From: Planctomycetota bacterium | GTDB lineage: Bacteria; Planctomycetota; UBA1135; GCA-002686595 | Length of the DNA: 64,000 nt | Direction of reading: 5' to 3' | NCBI GenBank assembly: GCA_016795205.1 | Contig: JAEUHZ010000010.1 | Span: 62,001 to 126,000, forward strand | Shown: piece after piece, positions 17,095 to 26,285 of the stretch | Layout: each line of letters opens with the position of its first letter | Numbering within the stretch: position 1 is the stretch's first letter | Program-made: the position numbers and the translations under genes | Notes under the pieces: generated by a model | Told to the model about the DNA's origin: nothing | The model's input: the letters and a program-made list of their open reading frames with translations, nothing else | Databases searched by the model: none

Positions 17095-17990
17095 GCCTGG
17101 CGCCGGCCCGCGCCGCTGAGATCGAATCGTGGCTCGGCGAGGCGCGCGCCTGGACCGATCGCGAGCTGGACCGGCTGCTGCCCCCCGTGGGGAGCGAGCC
17201 GCGCCGCGTCCACGAGGCCATGCGCTACGCCGTCTTCGGCGGCGGGAAGCGGCTGCGCCCCGCGATCGTGCGCCTGGTCGCCGCGCACTGCGGAGGGACC
17301 GAGCGCGAAGCTGCGCTGGTCGCCGCGGCCGTGGAGTGCGTGCACACGTACAGCCTGGTCCACGACGACCTGCCCTGCATGGACGACGACGACCTGCGGC
17401 GCGGTCGCCCGACCGTCCATCGCGCTTATGGCGAGGCGGTCGCCGTGCTGGCCGGCGACGCGCTGCTCACGCACGCCTTCCAGCTCCTCGCGCGCAGCGG
17501 GCCGCTCGCGGGCGAGCTCGTGGGCGTGCTGGCCGACGCCGCCGGCGCGGCCGGCATGGTCGGCGGGCAGGACCTCGATCTCGGAGCCACGCGCGCGGGC
17601 GCGCCGACCAGCGCGGAGGTCGCACGGATCCATGAGCTCAAGACCGCGGCGCTGATCGCGGCCTCGGCCGAGATGGGGGCGATCGCGGCGCGCTCGCGAC
17701 CGACGGAGCGCATCGCGGCCCAAGCCTACGGGCTGGCGCTCGGGCGCTGCTTCCAGGCCGTCGACGACATCCTGGACGTGACCGGCGACGCTGCGACCCT
17801 GGGCAAGACGCCCGGCAAGGACCAGGCGGCCGGCAAGGCCACGCTCGTCGCCGTGCTGGGACTGGACGGCGCGCGCCAGCGCGCCCGCGAGCTGGCGGCC
17901 GAGGCCCGCCGCGCGGCCGAGGGTCTGGGGGCGGTCAAGGGGGACCTGGCCTACGACCTCGTGGCCCACCTCCTGGAGCGCCGGGCGTGA
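17091..17990 (+). CDS. ispA: Farnesyl/geranylgeranyl diphosphate synthase (polyprenyl synthetase)
   Basis: 299 residues. The first aspartate-rich motif is DDLPCMD (92-98) and the second DDILD lies near residue 223; GGKRLRP (51-57) binds diphosphate. The two residues inserted between the paired aspartates are the bacterial type II FPP synthase pattern. It condenses IPP with allylic diphosphates to give C15 or C20 products for quinones, undecaprenol and hopanoids. GTG start overlapping xseB; dxs follows after 103 bases. Confidence 0.93.
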   Translation: MSLAPARAAEIESWLGEARAWTDRELDRLLPPVGSEPRRVHEAMRYAVFGGGKRLRPAIVRLVAAHCGGTEREAALVAAAVECVHTYSLVHDDLPCMDDDDLRRGRPTVHRAYGEAVAVLAGDALLTHAFQLLARSGPLAGELVGVLADAAGAAGMVGGQDLDLGATRAGAPTSAEVARIHELKTAALIAASAEMGAIAARSRPTERIAAQAYGLALGRCFQAVDDILDVTGDAATLGKTPGKDQAAGKATLVAVLGLDGARQRARELAAEARRAAEGLGAVKGDLAYDLVAHLLERRA

Positions 17991-18093
17991 GCGTCGCACC
18001 GGCTCCGGCGCCGCCCCCTTGGTCCGGGGCCTGGCGCGTGCGAATCTGGACAGTTCCCGCGGCGCCCGGCGGCCCGCGGAAGATGGGATCCCG

Positions 18094-20073
18094 ATGACCG
18101 AAACGACCCGCGTGGACGCGGCCGGCGCGCCGCCGCTCCTCGAGCAGATCGACGCGCCGCGCGACCTGAAGGAGCTGGCCCCGGAAGACTTGCCGCGCCT
18201 GTGCGCGGAGATCCGCGCTTTCCTGCTCGCGTCCGTGGCCCGCACGGGCGGTCACCTGGGCTCGAACCTGGGCGTCGTCGAGCTCACCGTCGCGCTGCAT
18301 CGCGTGTTCGACTTCCGCCGCGATCAACTGGTCTTCGACGTCAGCCACCAGGCCTACGCGCACAAGCTCCTGACCGGCCGCCGCGCGGGCTTCCCGCTGC
18401 TGCGCCAGACCGGCGGCATGTGCGGGTTCACGAACCCGGCCGAGAGCGAGTACGACCTGTTCCACACCGGCCACGCCGGGACGGCGATCAGCCTGGGCCT
18501 GGGCCTGGCGCTCTCCGCTGCCCGCGAGGCGGATCCGCCGCGCGTCGTCTCGCTGGTCGGCGACGCCGCCTTGGGCGCGGGCGTCGCGTTCGAGGCCTTG
18601 AACCACGCGGCGGCCAGCGGCGCGCGCCTGGTCGTCGTGCTCAACGACAACGAATGGTCGATCAGCAAGTCCGTCGGCGGGCTGGCGCGCTACCTCTCGC
18701 GCATCCGCTCCAGCCGCCTGGTGCAGCGCGCGCACCAGGAGGTCCAGGGGCTGATCCAGGCCATCCCCGTGATCGGCCCGCGCGTCGACCGCACGCTGGA
18801 GCAGATCGGCGAGGTCGTGCGTCACGCGGTCGTGCCCGGGCACATCTTCGAGGAGTTGGGCGTGACCTACGTCGGCCCACTCGACGGGCACGACGTCGGG
18901 CTGCTCGTCGAGCACTTCACGCGCGCGCGCGGGCTGGAGGGCGTGGTGCTGATCCACGTGCTGACCGAGAAGGGCCGCGGGCACCCCAAGGCCGAGACGC
19001 ACCCCGAGCGCGTGCACGGCGTCAAGGCCGCCGAGAAGTCCAGCGAGAAGCCGCGCGCGGCCGGGGCGGAATCCAAGAAGGTCCCACCGCAGCTCGTGCC
19101 GGGCGAGCCGCGGCCGGCGGTCGGGCCGGCCTACACGCAAGCCTTCGCCGAGGCCTTGCTGCGCCTCGCGGAGCGCGACGTCCGGGTCCAGGCGATCACG
19201 GCCGCCATGCCGTCGGGCACCGGGCTCGACGCCTTCGCCCAGCGCTTCCCGGCGCGCTTCTTCGACACCGGGATCACGGAGCAGCACGCCGTGGCGCTGG
19301 CGGCCGGCATGGCCAAGGGCGGGCTGCGCCCCGTGGCCGCCATCTACTCGACCTTCCTCCAGCGCGGCTACGACCAGGTCTTCCAGGAGGTCGCCCTCCA
19401 AGGCCTCCCGGTGGTGCTGGCGCTGGACCGCGCCGGCCTGGTCGGCGCGGATGGGCCGACGCACAACGGCGTGTTCGACATCGCCTACCTGCGCACGCTC
19501 CCTGGCCTGGTGCTCGCCGCGCCGCGCGATGCCTCCGACCTGGAGCGCATGCTCGAGCTCGCGCTGCGCCACGACGGGCCCTTCGCGCTGCGCTTCCCGC
19601 GCGACAACACACCGGGTCAGGAGCGCATCCACCGGAGCGAGCGCCGCGCCATGGCGCCCGGCAAGGCCGAGACGCTCGTCGAGGGCGAGAGCGTCGTGAT
19701 CTGGGCCTACGGCGCGCTCGTGAACCAGGCCCTCGAAGCCGCGGCGCGCTGTGCGCGGCGCGGCCTGCAGGTCGGCGTGGTCGACGCGCGTTTCGCCAAG
19801 CCGCTCGACGTCGAGCTGCTCGCGCGCCACGCCCAGACGATGCGCTGGATCGTGACGCTCGAGGAGCACCAGCGCGCGGGCGGGTTCGGCTCGGCCGTCC
19901 TGGAGGCCTTGAACGCGCTCCCTCCGACGCCGGCGCGCGTCAAGGTCCTGGCGATCCCCGACCGCTTCCTGGACCACAAGACCACCCGCGAGGAGCAGCT
20001 CGCCGAGGCCGGGCTCGATGCCGACGGGGTCGAGCGCGCCGTCCGGGCCCTGCTGCAGCCCACGCTGGCCTGA
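18094..20073 (+). CDS. dxs: 1-deoxy-D-xylulose-5-phosphate synthase
   Basis: 659 residues, the normal length for Dxs. Thiamine-diphosphate motifs are present: GHLGSNLGVVELTVALH, DVSHQAYAHKLLTGR, VGDAALGAG (GDG-type, about 153-161) and LNDNEWSIS. In the second domain are FDTGITEQHAVALAAGMA and DRAGLVGADGPTHNG. It condenses pyruvate and glyceraldehyde-3-phosphate as the first step of the MEP isoprenoid route. The ATG at 18094 is preferred over an in-frame GTG 75 bases upstream because family homology starts just after it and a GGAAGA-like box precedes it. It follows ispA and precedes nadK by 4 bases. Confidence 0.95.
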   Translation: MTETTRVDAAGAPPLLEQIDAPRDLKELAPEDLPRLCAEIRAFLLASVARTGGHLGSNLGVVELTVALHRVFDFRRDQLVFDVSHQAYAHKLLTGRRAGFPLLRQTGGMCGFTNPAESEYDLFHTGHAGTAISLGLGLALSAAREADPPRVVSLVGDAALGAGVAFEALNHAAASGARLVVVLNDNEWSISKSVGGLARYLSRIRSSRLVQRAHQEVQGLIQAIPVIGPRVDRTLEQIGEVVRHAVVPGHIFEELGVTYVGPLDGHDVGLLVEHFTRARGLEGVVLIHVLTEKGRGHPKAETHPERVHGVKAAEKSSEKPRAAGAESKKVPPQLVPGEPRPAVGPAYTQAFAEALLRLAERDVRVQAITAAMPSGTGLDAFAQRFPARFFDTGITEQHAVALAAGMAKGGLRPVAAIYSTFLQRGYDQVFQEVALQGLPVVLALDRAGLVGADGPTHNGVFDIAYLRTLPGLVLAAPRDASDLERMLELALRHDGPFALRFPRDNTPGQERIHRSERRAMAPGKAETLVEGESVVIWAYGALVNQALEAAARCARRGLQVGVVDARFAKPLDVELLARHAQTMRWIVTLEEHQRAGGFGSAVLEALNALPPTPARVKVLAIPDRFLDHKTTREEQLAEAGLDADGVERAVRALLQPTLA

Positions 20074-20077
20074 CGCC

Positions 20078-21043
20078 ATGGCCCAGCGCGCTCGTCGCTC
20101 TGCCAAGCACCCGGGGCCCCAGCTCGGGCGCGTGCTCGTGCTGGCCGACGGCGACAAGGACGCCGTCGAGCAGTTGCTCGGCGAGCTGGAGCCCTGGCTC
20201 GCCGAGCATGCGGTGTCCGTCCAGGTCGAACGCGATCTGCACGCCTACGACGACGCGGGAGCGGGCGCGCGCCGGCGCCGGACCAAGCCCGATCTGGTCC
20301 TGGTTCTGGGCGGCGACGGCGCGATCCTGGCCGCGGTGCGCGCCTTCCAGGACGCGCCGGTGCCCACGCTCGGCATCAACTTCGGGCGCGTCGGCTTCCT
20401 GGCGTCGGTCGAGGCCGGGCAGTGGCGCGAGGCGCTGCTCGAGCTGGAGCGCGGCCGCGCGGTCGTCGAGCGGCGCATGCGCCTGGACGTCGAGCTCCAC
20501 GGCGAGCGCACCGTGCGCGCGGTGGCGCTCAACGACGCGGTGGTCACCCGCGGCGCGTTCCAGGGCATGCTCCAACTGGCGCTCAAGGTCGGGCGCGACT
20601 GGGTCACGAACTACCGCGCGGACGGGCTGGTCGTGGCGACGCCCAGCGGCTCGACCGCCTACTCGATGGCCGCGGGCGGGCCGGTCCTGGCGCCGACCAT
20701 GCAGGCCTTCTGCGTCTCGCCCGTCTCGCCGCAGGCCCTCTCGCACCGGCCGCTGGTGGTCGACGGCCGGGACACGCTGGAGCTGCACGTGACGCGCGCC
20801 TCGGGCCTCACGACGCTGGTCGTCGATGGCCAGGGCTTCTATCCCATGCACGAGGGCGACTTCGTGCGGGTGCGCCAGCACCCGGTGCCCTACCCGTTGC
20901 TCTCGCGGCCGGGCTTCGATCCCTACACGCGGCTGCGCGAGCGGCTGGGGTGGCGCGGGAGCATCGAGCCCGACGTCTTCCCCGAGGAGCAGCGCGCGCC
21001 GCGACGCCGCGAGGTCGACCCGGGGCACGGCGGGGTGCTGTGA
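20078..21043 (+). CDS. nadK: NAD kinase
   Basis: 321 residues with the nucleotide motif LVLGGDGAILAAVR (near 75-88), GINFGRVGFL and the NAD-binding TNYRADGLVVATPSGSTAYS with the GGPVLAP stretch, all diagnostic for NadK. It makes NADP from NAD. It starts 4 bases after dxs, so it is part of the same operon; isoprenoid synthesis uses NADPH. The xseB-ispA-dxs-nadK order without tlyA is a shortened form of a known gene order. The N-terminus is basic, and the C-terminal 30 residues are an unconserved tail. Confidence 0.93.
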   Translation: MAQRARRSAKHPGPQLGRVLVLADGDKDAVEQLLGELEPWLAEHAVSVQVERDLHAYDDAGAGARRRRTKPDLVLVLGGDGAILAAVRAFQDAPVPTLGINFGRVGFLASVEAGQWREALLELERGRAVVERRMRLDVELHGERTVRAVALNDAVVTRGAFQGMLQLALKVGRDWVTNYRADGLVVATPSGSTAYSMAAGGPVLAPTMQAFCVSPVSPQALSHRPLVVDGRDTLELHVTRASGLTTLVVDGQGFYPMHEGDFVRVRQHPVPYPLLSRPGFDPYTRLRERLGWRGSIEPDVFPEEQRAPRRREVDPGHGGVL

Positions 21044-21112
21044 GGCCCGCGCTCCGACCTTGACGCCAGCTTGATTCGACGGCGCCCCCCCAGCGGGGCG
21101 ATCTTGCCCCGC

Positions 21113-22993
21113 ATGCCCAGCCGCTTCACCCCCGAGGTCCTCGAACGGCTCCTCGGCGCCATGGTTCGCCTGCGCGACGAGGCGCTGCGCGTCGAGCGCG
21201 CGCTGGGCGCGGACATCGAGCGCGTCGATCCCGAGTGGCGCCCCAGCGCACGCAACCTGGCGCACTACCTCGCGCTGCGCAATCGCGACCTGCGCGATCT
21301 CCAGCGGCAGCTCTCGGCCTTGGGACTCTCCTCGCTGGGCCGCGCCGAAGCGCACACCTTGGCGAGCATCGACGCCGTGCTCGCGGCGTTGTCGCGCATC
21401 GCCGGTCGGCCGCCGGAAGCAGAGCTCACGGCGCCGACCGATTTCACGGCCGGCCCGGCCCTGCTCGAGGCGCACACGCGCGCGCTGCTCGGCCCGCGCC
21501 CGCAGCAGCGGCCGACCCACATCCTGGTCACCATGCCCGGCGAGGCGGCGCACGACCCGACGCTGGTGCGCGCGCTGGTCGCGGCCGGCATGGACTGCGC
21601 ACGGATCAACGGTGCGCACGACGGGCCCGAGGCCTGGCAGCGCATCGCCGAGCACGTGCGCGCGGCGGCGCGCGAGCTGGGCCGTCCGTGCCGCATCCTG
21701 GTCGACCTGCCCGGTCCCAAGCTGCGCACGGCGGGCTTCCCGGAGGGGCCGCGCGTGGCGCGCGTGAAGCCGGAGCGCGGCGCGCGCGGCGAGCTGCGCG
21801 CCGCCGCCCGCGTGCTGGCGTGGGCCGCAGACCGTGGACTGCCCCGCGACCCGCCGCCGCACCGCGCGCGGCTGCCGCTCTCGGGCGAGGGCTTCGAGCG
21901 CGTCCGGGTGGGCGACGCGCTCCACCTCTGCGATCTGCGCGGCCGCGACCGAGAGCTCGTGATCGTGGAGGCGGGCGATGGCTGGTGGATCGCGGAGGCC
22001 GACGCCAGCGCCTGGGTCGAGACCGGTCTGCCCTGCCAGATCCGGCGCGGGCTGCTGTTGGTCGCCCAGCTCGCGGTCGGGGACCTGGCCCCCGTCGCGC
22101 TCCCGCTCGAGGTGCGCGTCGGCGACCGGCTGTGGGTGGTCCCGGACGGCCAGCCGGCGCGCGCGGCTTCGGAGCTCGGTCCGGCGCGCGTGGGTTGCAC
22201 CCTGGACGCCGTGTTCCGCGACGCGCGCCCGGGCGAGCCGATCCACTTCGACGACGGCAAGATCAGCGGCCGGATCGTCGACGTCGTGCGCGCGGGGCCC
22301 GACGCCCCGCGCCTCGAGGTCCAGATCACGGCGTCGGGGCCGAACGGCTCGCGGCTGCGCGGGGACCAGGGCATCAACCTGCCGCGCACGCGCTTCACGA
22401 GCTCGGCGCTGGCGCCCGACGACGTCCTGATCCTGGAGCACGCCGCGCGCTTCGCCGACATGGTCGGCATGTCGTTCGTGCACGAGCCCGAGGAGGTGCT
22501 CGAGCTCGAGGAGCGGTTGCTGGCGCTCGGGCGCCCGGACATGGGCATCGTGCTCAAGATCGAGACGGCGCGCGCCTTCGAGAACCTCCCGCGCCTGATC
22601 CTGACCGGTCTGCGCTCCCCGCCGATCGGCGTCATGGTCGCGCGCGGCGACCTGGGCGTGGAGCTGGGCTTCGAGCGCCTGGCCGAGGTCCAGGAGGAGA
22701 TCCTGTGGCTGTGCGAGGCGGCCCACGTGCCGGTGATCTGGGCCACGCAGGTGCTGGAGAGCCTGGCGAAGCGCGGTCAGCCGTCGCGCGCGGAGGTCAC
22801 GGACGCGGCCATGGGCGCGCGCGCCGAGTGCGTCATGCTGAACAAGGGGCCGTACGTGCTCGAGGCGGTGCGCTTCCTCGACGACGTCCTGCGACGCATG
22901 CAGGACCACCAGCAGAAGAAGTTCTCGCGGCTGCGCCGGCTGTCCGTGTGTCAGCTCGCCGAAAGCCTGCTCGGCGACGGCACGCCCGGCTGA
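21113..22993 (+). CDS. Pyruvate kinase-like protein with long N-terminal extension and no C-terminal domain
   Basis: 626 residues. Residues about 1-135 are a helical, Arg/Leu-rich extension of unknown role. The pyruvate kinase barrel follows: ARINGAHD (near 163), DLPGPKLRT (near 197), IHFDDGKI, GINLPRTRF, the catalytic Lys in IVLKIETARAF (near 480), GVMVARGDLGVE (near 507) and ATQVLES (near 543). An enlarged B domain with an insertion lies around 215-370. The C-terminal allosteric domain of ordinary pyruvate kinase is absent; the protein stops soon after the last barrel helix. It probably still handles phosphoenolpyruvate or pyruvate, but regulation must differ. The ATG at 21113 is preferred to an upstream TTG. 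Convergent with the next gene. Confidence 0.82.
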   Translation: MPSRFTPEVLERLLGAMVRLRDEALRVERALGADIERVDPEWRPSARNLAHYLALRNRDLRDLQRQLSALGLSSLGRAEAHTLASIDAVLAALSRIAGRPPEAELTAPTDFTAGPALLEAHTRALLGPRPQQRPTHILVTMPGEAAHDPTLVRALVAAGMDCARINGAHDGPEAWQRIAEHVRAAARELGRPCRILVDLPGPKLRTAGFPEGPRVARVKPERGARGELRAAARVLAWAADRGLPRDPPPHRARLPLSGEGFERVRVGDALHLCDLRGRDRELVIVEAGDGWWIAEADASAWVETGLPCQIRRGLLLVAQLAVGDLAPVALPLEVRVGDRLWVVPDGQPARAASELGPARVGCTLDAVFRDARPGEPIHFDDGKISGRIVDVVRAGPDAPRLEVQITASGPNGSRLRGDQGINLPRTRFTSSALAPDDVLILEHAARFADMVGMSFVHEPEEVLELEERLLALGRPDMGIVLKIETARAFENLPRLILTGLRSPPIGVMVARGDLGVELGFERLAEVQEEILWLCEAAHVPVIWATQVLESLAKRGQPSRAEVTDAAMGARAECVMLNKGPYVLEAVRFLDDVLRRMQDHQQKKFSRLRRLSVCQLAESLLGDGTPG

Positions 22994-23011
22994 TCCGGCG
23001 CGCGCCGGCCC

Positions 23012-25483
23012 TCACAGGCTGCCCGCGTCGACCCGCTCGTCGGCGCGCGCGCGCACGGACAGCACGCGGCCCTCCGCCCCCGGGAGATCGAGCTCGAGGT
23101 CCCCGTCGAAGCCGAACGGAAACTCGAACTCGCCGCCGTCGCGCGTCGACGTCGAGGCCCAGACGCGCACGCCGTCGGTGGCCACGCCCGTGAGGACGAC
23201 CTGCGCGCCTGCGCCCACGCCGGCGACGCGGCCCTGCACGGCGCCGCGACCGAGCGCGACGGAGAGCTGCTGGCCGTCGGCCGTGACCTCGAGCTCCAGC
23301 GCGAGCTGCGCGCGCGTCACGCCCTGTGCGACCTCGGCCGTCACGCGCCAGCGCCCCGCCCGCTCGAGTCGCAGGTGGAAGCTCCCGTCCTCGCCCGCCC
23401 GTGCCTGCGCCCGCGCCAGCTTCGAGCGCGGGTCAGCCGGCGCCGCACGCAGGCTCCACGCGGCGGGGGGGAAGCGCGCGCTGGCGTCGCGCACGAGCAC
23501 GACGAGCTCGACCGGCGCTTCCTCGACGAGGTCGTGCCGCGTCGTCCGGCCGGCGGCGACCTGGCAGTCCCAGGCGATCGGCGGCGCGTCCTCGCCGCGG
23601 CGCTGGGTCTCGCGCTGGCCGGGGCGCGGCGAGAAGTCGGACGCCACGAGGCGCACCTGCCAGGGGCCGGCGGCCAGGCCCTCGAAGCGGTAGGCGCCGC
23701 GCTCGTCCGTGGTCGCCAGCCGCACGTCGGCGTCGCCGTTCGAGGCTCCCACGCGCCGGTGGGGCAGCGGACGACCCGCGGAGGATCGTGCGAAGCCCTC
23801 CAGGCTGCCCGCGGGAGCAAGGTCGATGACGACCTCGGCCGCGCGCGCGCCCGATACGACCGGGGCCGGTCCGGCGAGGGCCGAGACCGCGCCCTGCGAC
23901 TCGGCGCGCAGGAGCCAGGCTCCGGCGGAGGGGACGTCGAGCGCGAAGCGTCCATCCTGGTCGGACTTCGTCACCGGGCAGCGGTCGCAGGGTGCAGCGC
24001 GGGCGTCGAACCCGCCGATCTCGATCGACTGGCCCGGCTCCAGCGCGCGCTGCGCGCGCACGAGCGCGCCTGGCACGGGCTCGGTCCCGCGCACGACGCG
24101 GCCCACGAGCGCCGGCACGGGATCCAGCGCGACCTGGTACGGCGTGAGTCGCTGCCCAGGATCGAAAGGGCCGACCTCGCGGCTCGCGAAGCCGGGCGCG
24201 TCGACGGCGATCGTGAACGGCTCGGCGGGCAGCGCGAACGCGGCGCGCCCTGCCGGCCGCTCGGCCAGCTTCGAGCTCGACTCCACGCGCCGCACCCCGT
24301 TGCGCTCGACGTGGAGGCGGAACGCGAAGCGCTCGATCGGTGCGCCCAGCGAGCCCACGACGAGGAGCTCGGACGTCACGAGCGGGACCAGGCGCAGCTC
24401 GAGCCCGTGCGTGCCGGCCGGAACGTCGCGTGCCAGGGCCGGCGAGGTCTCGCCGTGCGGGTGCGCGGCCGCGATCTCGAAGCGGCTGTCGCGGGTCCCC
24501 ACGAAGCGAAAGCGCCCGTGCTCGTCGCTGCGTCGGCCGCTCGTCGAGGCGCCGCCGCCGCGCGGCGTGCTCGAGGTCATGTGGAGGACCGCGCCCGCCA
24601 GCGGTTTCCCATCGAGGTCCAGCACGACGCCGCTCACGGCGCTGGCGTCGTCGCGCACGGGCACGACGAGCACCAGGCCCGCGCGCACCTCGCCCGGCTC
24701 GAGCTGGAGCTCGAGCGGATCGCCGTGCACCTCGTCCTGTGACCGCGCCGCGAGCTGCAGGCGCCCGCTGGGCGCGTCGTCGATCGCGAAGCCGCCGTCT
24801 GCGCCGCTCGTGACGGCCGTCCCGACGCCCAGCCAGTGGCCCGCGCCGCGCTCGGCCCGGGCTTGCACGCGCGCACCCGCCGCGGGCGCCCCGGCCGTGT
24901 CGAGGACGACGCCGCGCAGCGTCGTGGCGCGCTCCAGCACGAGGTCCTCGGCCTGCACCTGAGGCGGCCCCTCGGGGATCTCGGTCCAGGCTTGCACGCG
25001 CGTCAGCCCGTCACCGCCCGCGCAGAGGAGCGCGCGCACGGGGACCGTGCCGGAGGGCGGCGCGAGCACGAACGAGAAGCTGCCGTCGCCAGCGCTCGTA
25101 GCGCGCGCCTGCGGTTCGCGCAGGCTCCCGACGCCCTTCGTCGCTCCATCGGGCGCACGCACGGTGAGGATCGCGAGCTGGACCTCGACGCCCAAGAGCG
25201 GCCGCGCCGTGCCGTCGACGACGCGTCCCGTGAGCCGGACGTGCTGGCTCACGCTCGGATCCGGTGCGTCCATGGCGCGCGACGGCTCGACGCGGCGCTC
25301 GGGCTCGCGCTGCGCGGGCGCGAGCCCGGCGGTCGCGGCCCCCGGCTCGACGGCCATTCCCGGTGCAGCGGGCCCCGGACCGGCGGGCTCCGCGGGGCGC
25401 GGGCCGCCGGAGACCCCGCGCCACACCACGAAGAGCGCCACGGCCAGCGCCAGGGCGGCCAGCGCGAGGAGGACCTGTCGCAT
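23012..25483 (-). CDS. Membrane-anchored protein with repeated carboxypeptidase-regulatory-like domains
   Basis: About 823 residues from the ATG at 25481-25483, where a clean hydrophobic anchor begins (MRQVLLALAALALAVALFVVW); an in-frame GTG at 25504 would add seven residues. After a Pro/Ala-rich linker come several beta-sandwich units with the pattern G-x-V-x-D-x-x-G-x-P-x-x-G-A-x-V (for example GVVLDTAGAPAAGARV and GVVLDLDGKPLAGAVL), followed by DEHGRFRF or DERGAYRFEGL strands. These are CarboxypepD_reg/Cna-B-like modules. Extracytoplasmic scaffolding or adhesion is likely; no catalytic domain is seen. Common in planctomycetes. It lies 70 bases after lolD on the same strand. Confidence 0.75.
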   Translation of the reverse strand: MRQVLLALAALALAVALFVVWRGVSGGPRPAEPAGPGPAAPGMAVEPGAATAGLAPAQREPERRVEPSRAMDAPDPSVSQHVRLTGRVVDGTARPLLGVEVQLAILTVRAPDGATKGVGSLREPQARATSAGDGSFSFVLAPPSGTVPVRALLCAGGDGLTRVQAWTEIPEGPPQVQAEDLVLERATTLRGVVLDTAGAPAAGARVQARAERGAGHWLGVGTAVTSGADGGFAIDDAPSGRLQLAARSQDEVHGDPLELQLEPGEVRAGLVLVVPVRDDASAVSGVVLDLDGKPLAGAVLHMTSSTPRGGGASTSGRRSDEHGRFRFVGTRDSRFEIAAAHPHGETSPALARDVPAGTHGLELRLVPLVTSELLVVGSLGAPIERFAFRLHVERNGVRRVESSSKLAERPAGRAAFALPAEPFTIAVDAPGFASREVGPFDPGQRLTPYQVALDPVPALVGRVVRGTEPVPGALVRAQRALEPGQSIEIGGFDARAAPCDRCPVTKSDQDGRFALDVPSAGAWLLRAESQGAVSALAGPAPVVSGARAAEVVIDLAPAGSLEGFARSSAGRPLPHRRVGASNGDADVRLATTDERGAYRFEGLAAGPWQVRLVASDFSPRPGQRETQRRGEDAPPIAWDCQVAAGRTTRHDLVEEAPVELVVLVRDASARFPPAAWSLRAAPADPRSKLARAQARAGEDGSFHLRLERAGRWRVTAEVAQGVTRAQLALELEVTADGQQLSVALGRGAVQGRVAGVGAGAQVVLTGVATDGVRVWASTSTRDGGEFEFPFGFDGDLELDLPGAEGRVLSVRARADERVDAGSL

Positions 25484-25553
25484 GAGGATGCCCGGTCGGC
25501 GCACTCTCCCCGATCGGGGCGCGCGCGTCCAGGCCGGCAGCGGCCGGCCGGGC

Positions 25554-26285
25554 TCAGCGCGCGGCGGCCCGCGCGGTCGTCGTGCGCGCGTCGCCCGCGA
25601 TGCGGCCGTCGGCCATGGTCACGACGCGGTGACAGCGGGCGGCGAGGCGTTCGTCGTGCGTCACGAGCACCATCGAGAGGCCGCGCGACTCGCGCTCCGT
25701 GAGCAGCAGGTCGAGGACCTTCTCGCCGGTCGCGCTGTCGAGGTTCCCGGTGGGCTCGTCGGCGATGATCAGCGGCGGATCCAGGAACAGCGCGCGTGCG
25801 ATCGCCACGCGCTGGCGCTCGCCGCCGGAGAGCTGCGCCGGGCGGTGCTTCAAGCGCTCCGCCAGCCCGAAGCGCGCCAGCGCGGCCTCGGCGCGCGCCA
25901 CCAGGTCCGGGCGCGCGGCGCGCCAAGCGCCGAACGACCGGCCGATCATGGCGGGCAGCACGACGTTCTCGACGGCCGTGAGCTCGGGCAGCAGGTGGTA
26001 GAACTGGAACACGAACCCGATGCGCTCGTTGCGCAGCCGGGCACGCTCGGCGACGGTCGCCTTCCAGGCGCTCCGGCCTTCGAACAGGACCTCGCCCGCG
26101 GTGGGCTCCTCGAGCAGCCCGAGGATCTGGATCAAGGTCGATTTGCCCGCGCCCGACGCGCCCATCACGCCCACGAGCTCGCCGCGCCCGACGTCGAGCG
26201 CCACGCCGTGCAGCACCTCCAGGCTGCGGTCGCCGACCTGGAAGGCCTTGACGATGCCGCGTGCGGAGACGATCGCCTCACTCAT
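25554..26285 (-). CDS. lolD: Lipoprotein-releasing/MacB-type ABC transporter ATPase
   Basis: 243 residues with Walker A GASGAGKST, Q-loop FVFQFYHLLPELTAVENV, the signature LSGGERQR and Walker B LIIADEPTGNLD, then VTHDERLA. The FYHLLPEL/TAVENV and EPTGNLD strings are typical of the LolD/MacB/FtsE group. The start overlaps the end of the LolC/E-like permease gene by 8 bases, so together they should form a LolCD-type complex that extracts lipoproteins from the inner membrane. No second permease is nearby, so the permease may be a homodimer. Confidence 0.9.
   Translation of the reverse strand: MSEAIVSARGIVKAFQVGDRSLEVLHGVALDVGRGELVGVMGASGAGKSTLIQILGLLEEPTAGEVLFEGRSAWKATVAERARLRNERIGFVFQFYHLLPELTAVENVVLPAMIGRSFGAWRAARPDLVARAEAALARFGLAERLKHRPAQLSGGERQRVAIARALFLDPPLIIADEPTGNLDSATGEKVLDLLLTERESRGLSMVLVTHDERLAARCHRVVTMADGRIAGDARTTTARAAAR

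Noticed and set aside
22995-23008. CCGGCG-CG-CGCCGG palindrome between convergent genes as a terminator
   Set aside because: Usable stem is only about five base pairs with a tiny loop and no T tract; such palindromes are common by chance at this GC level.
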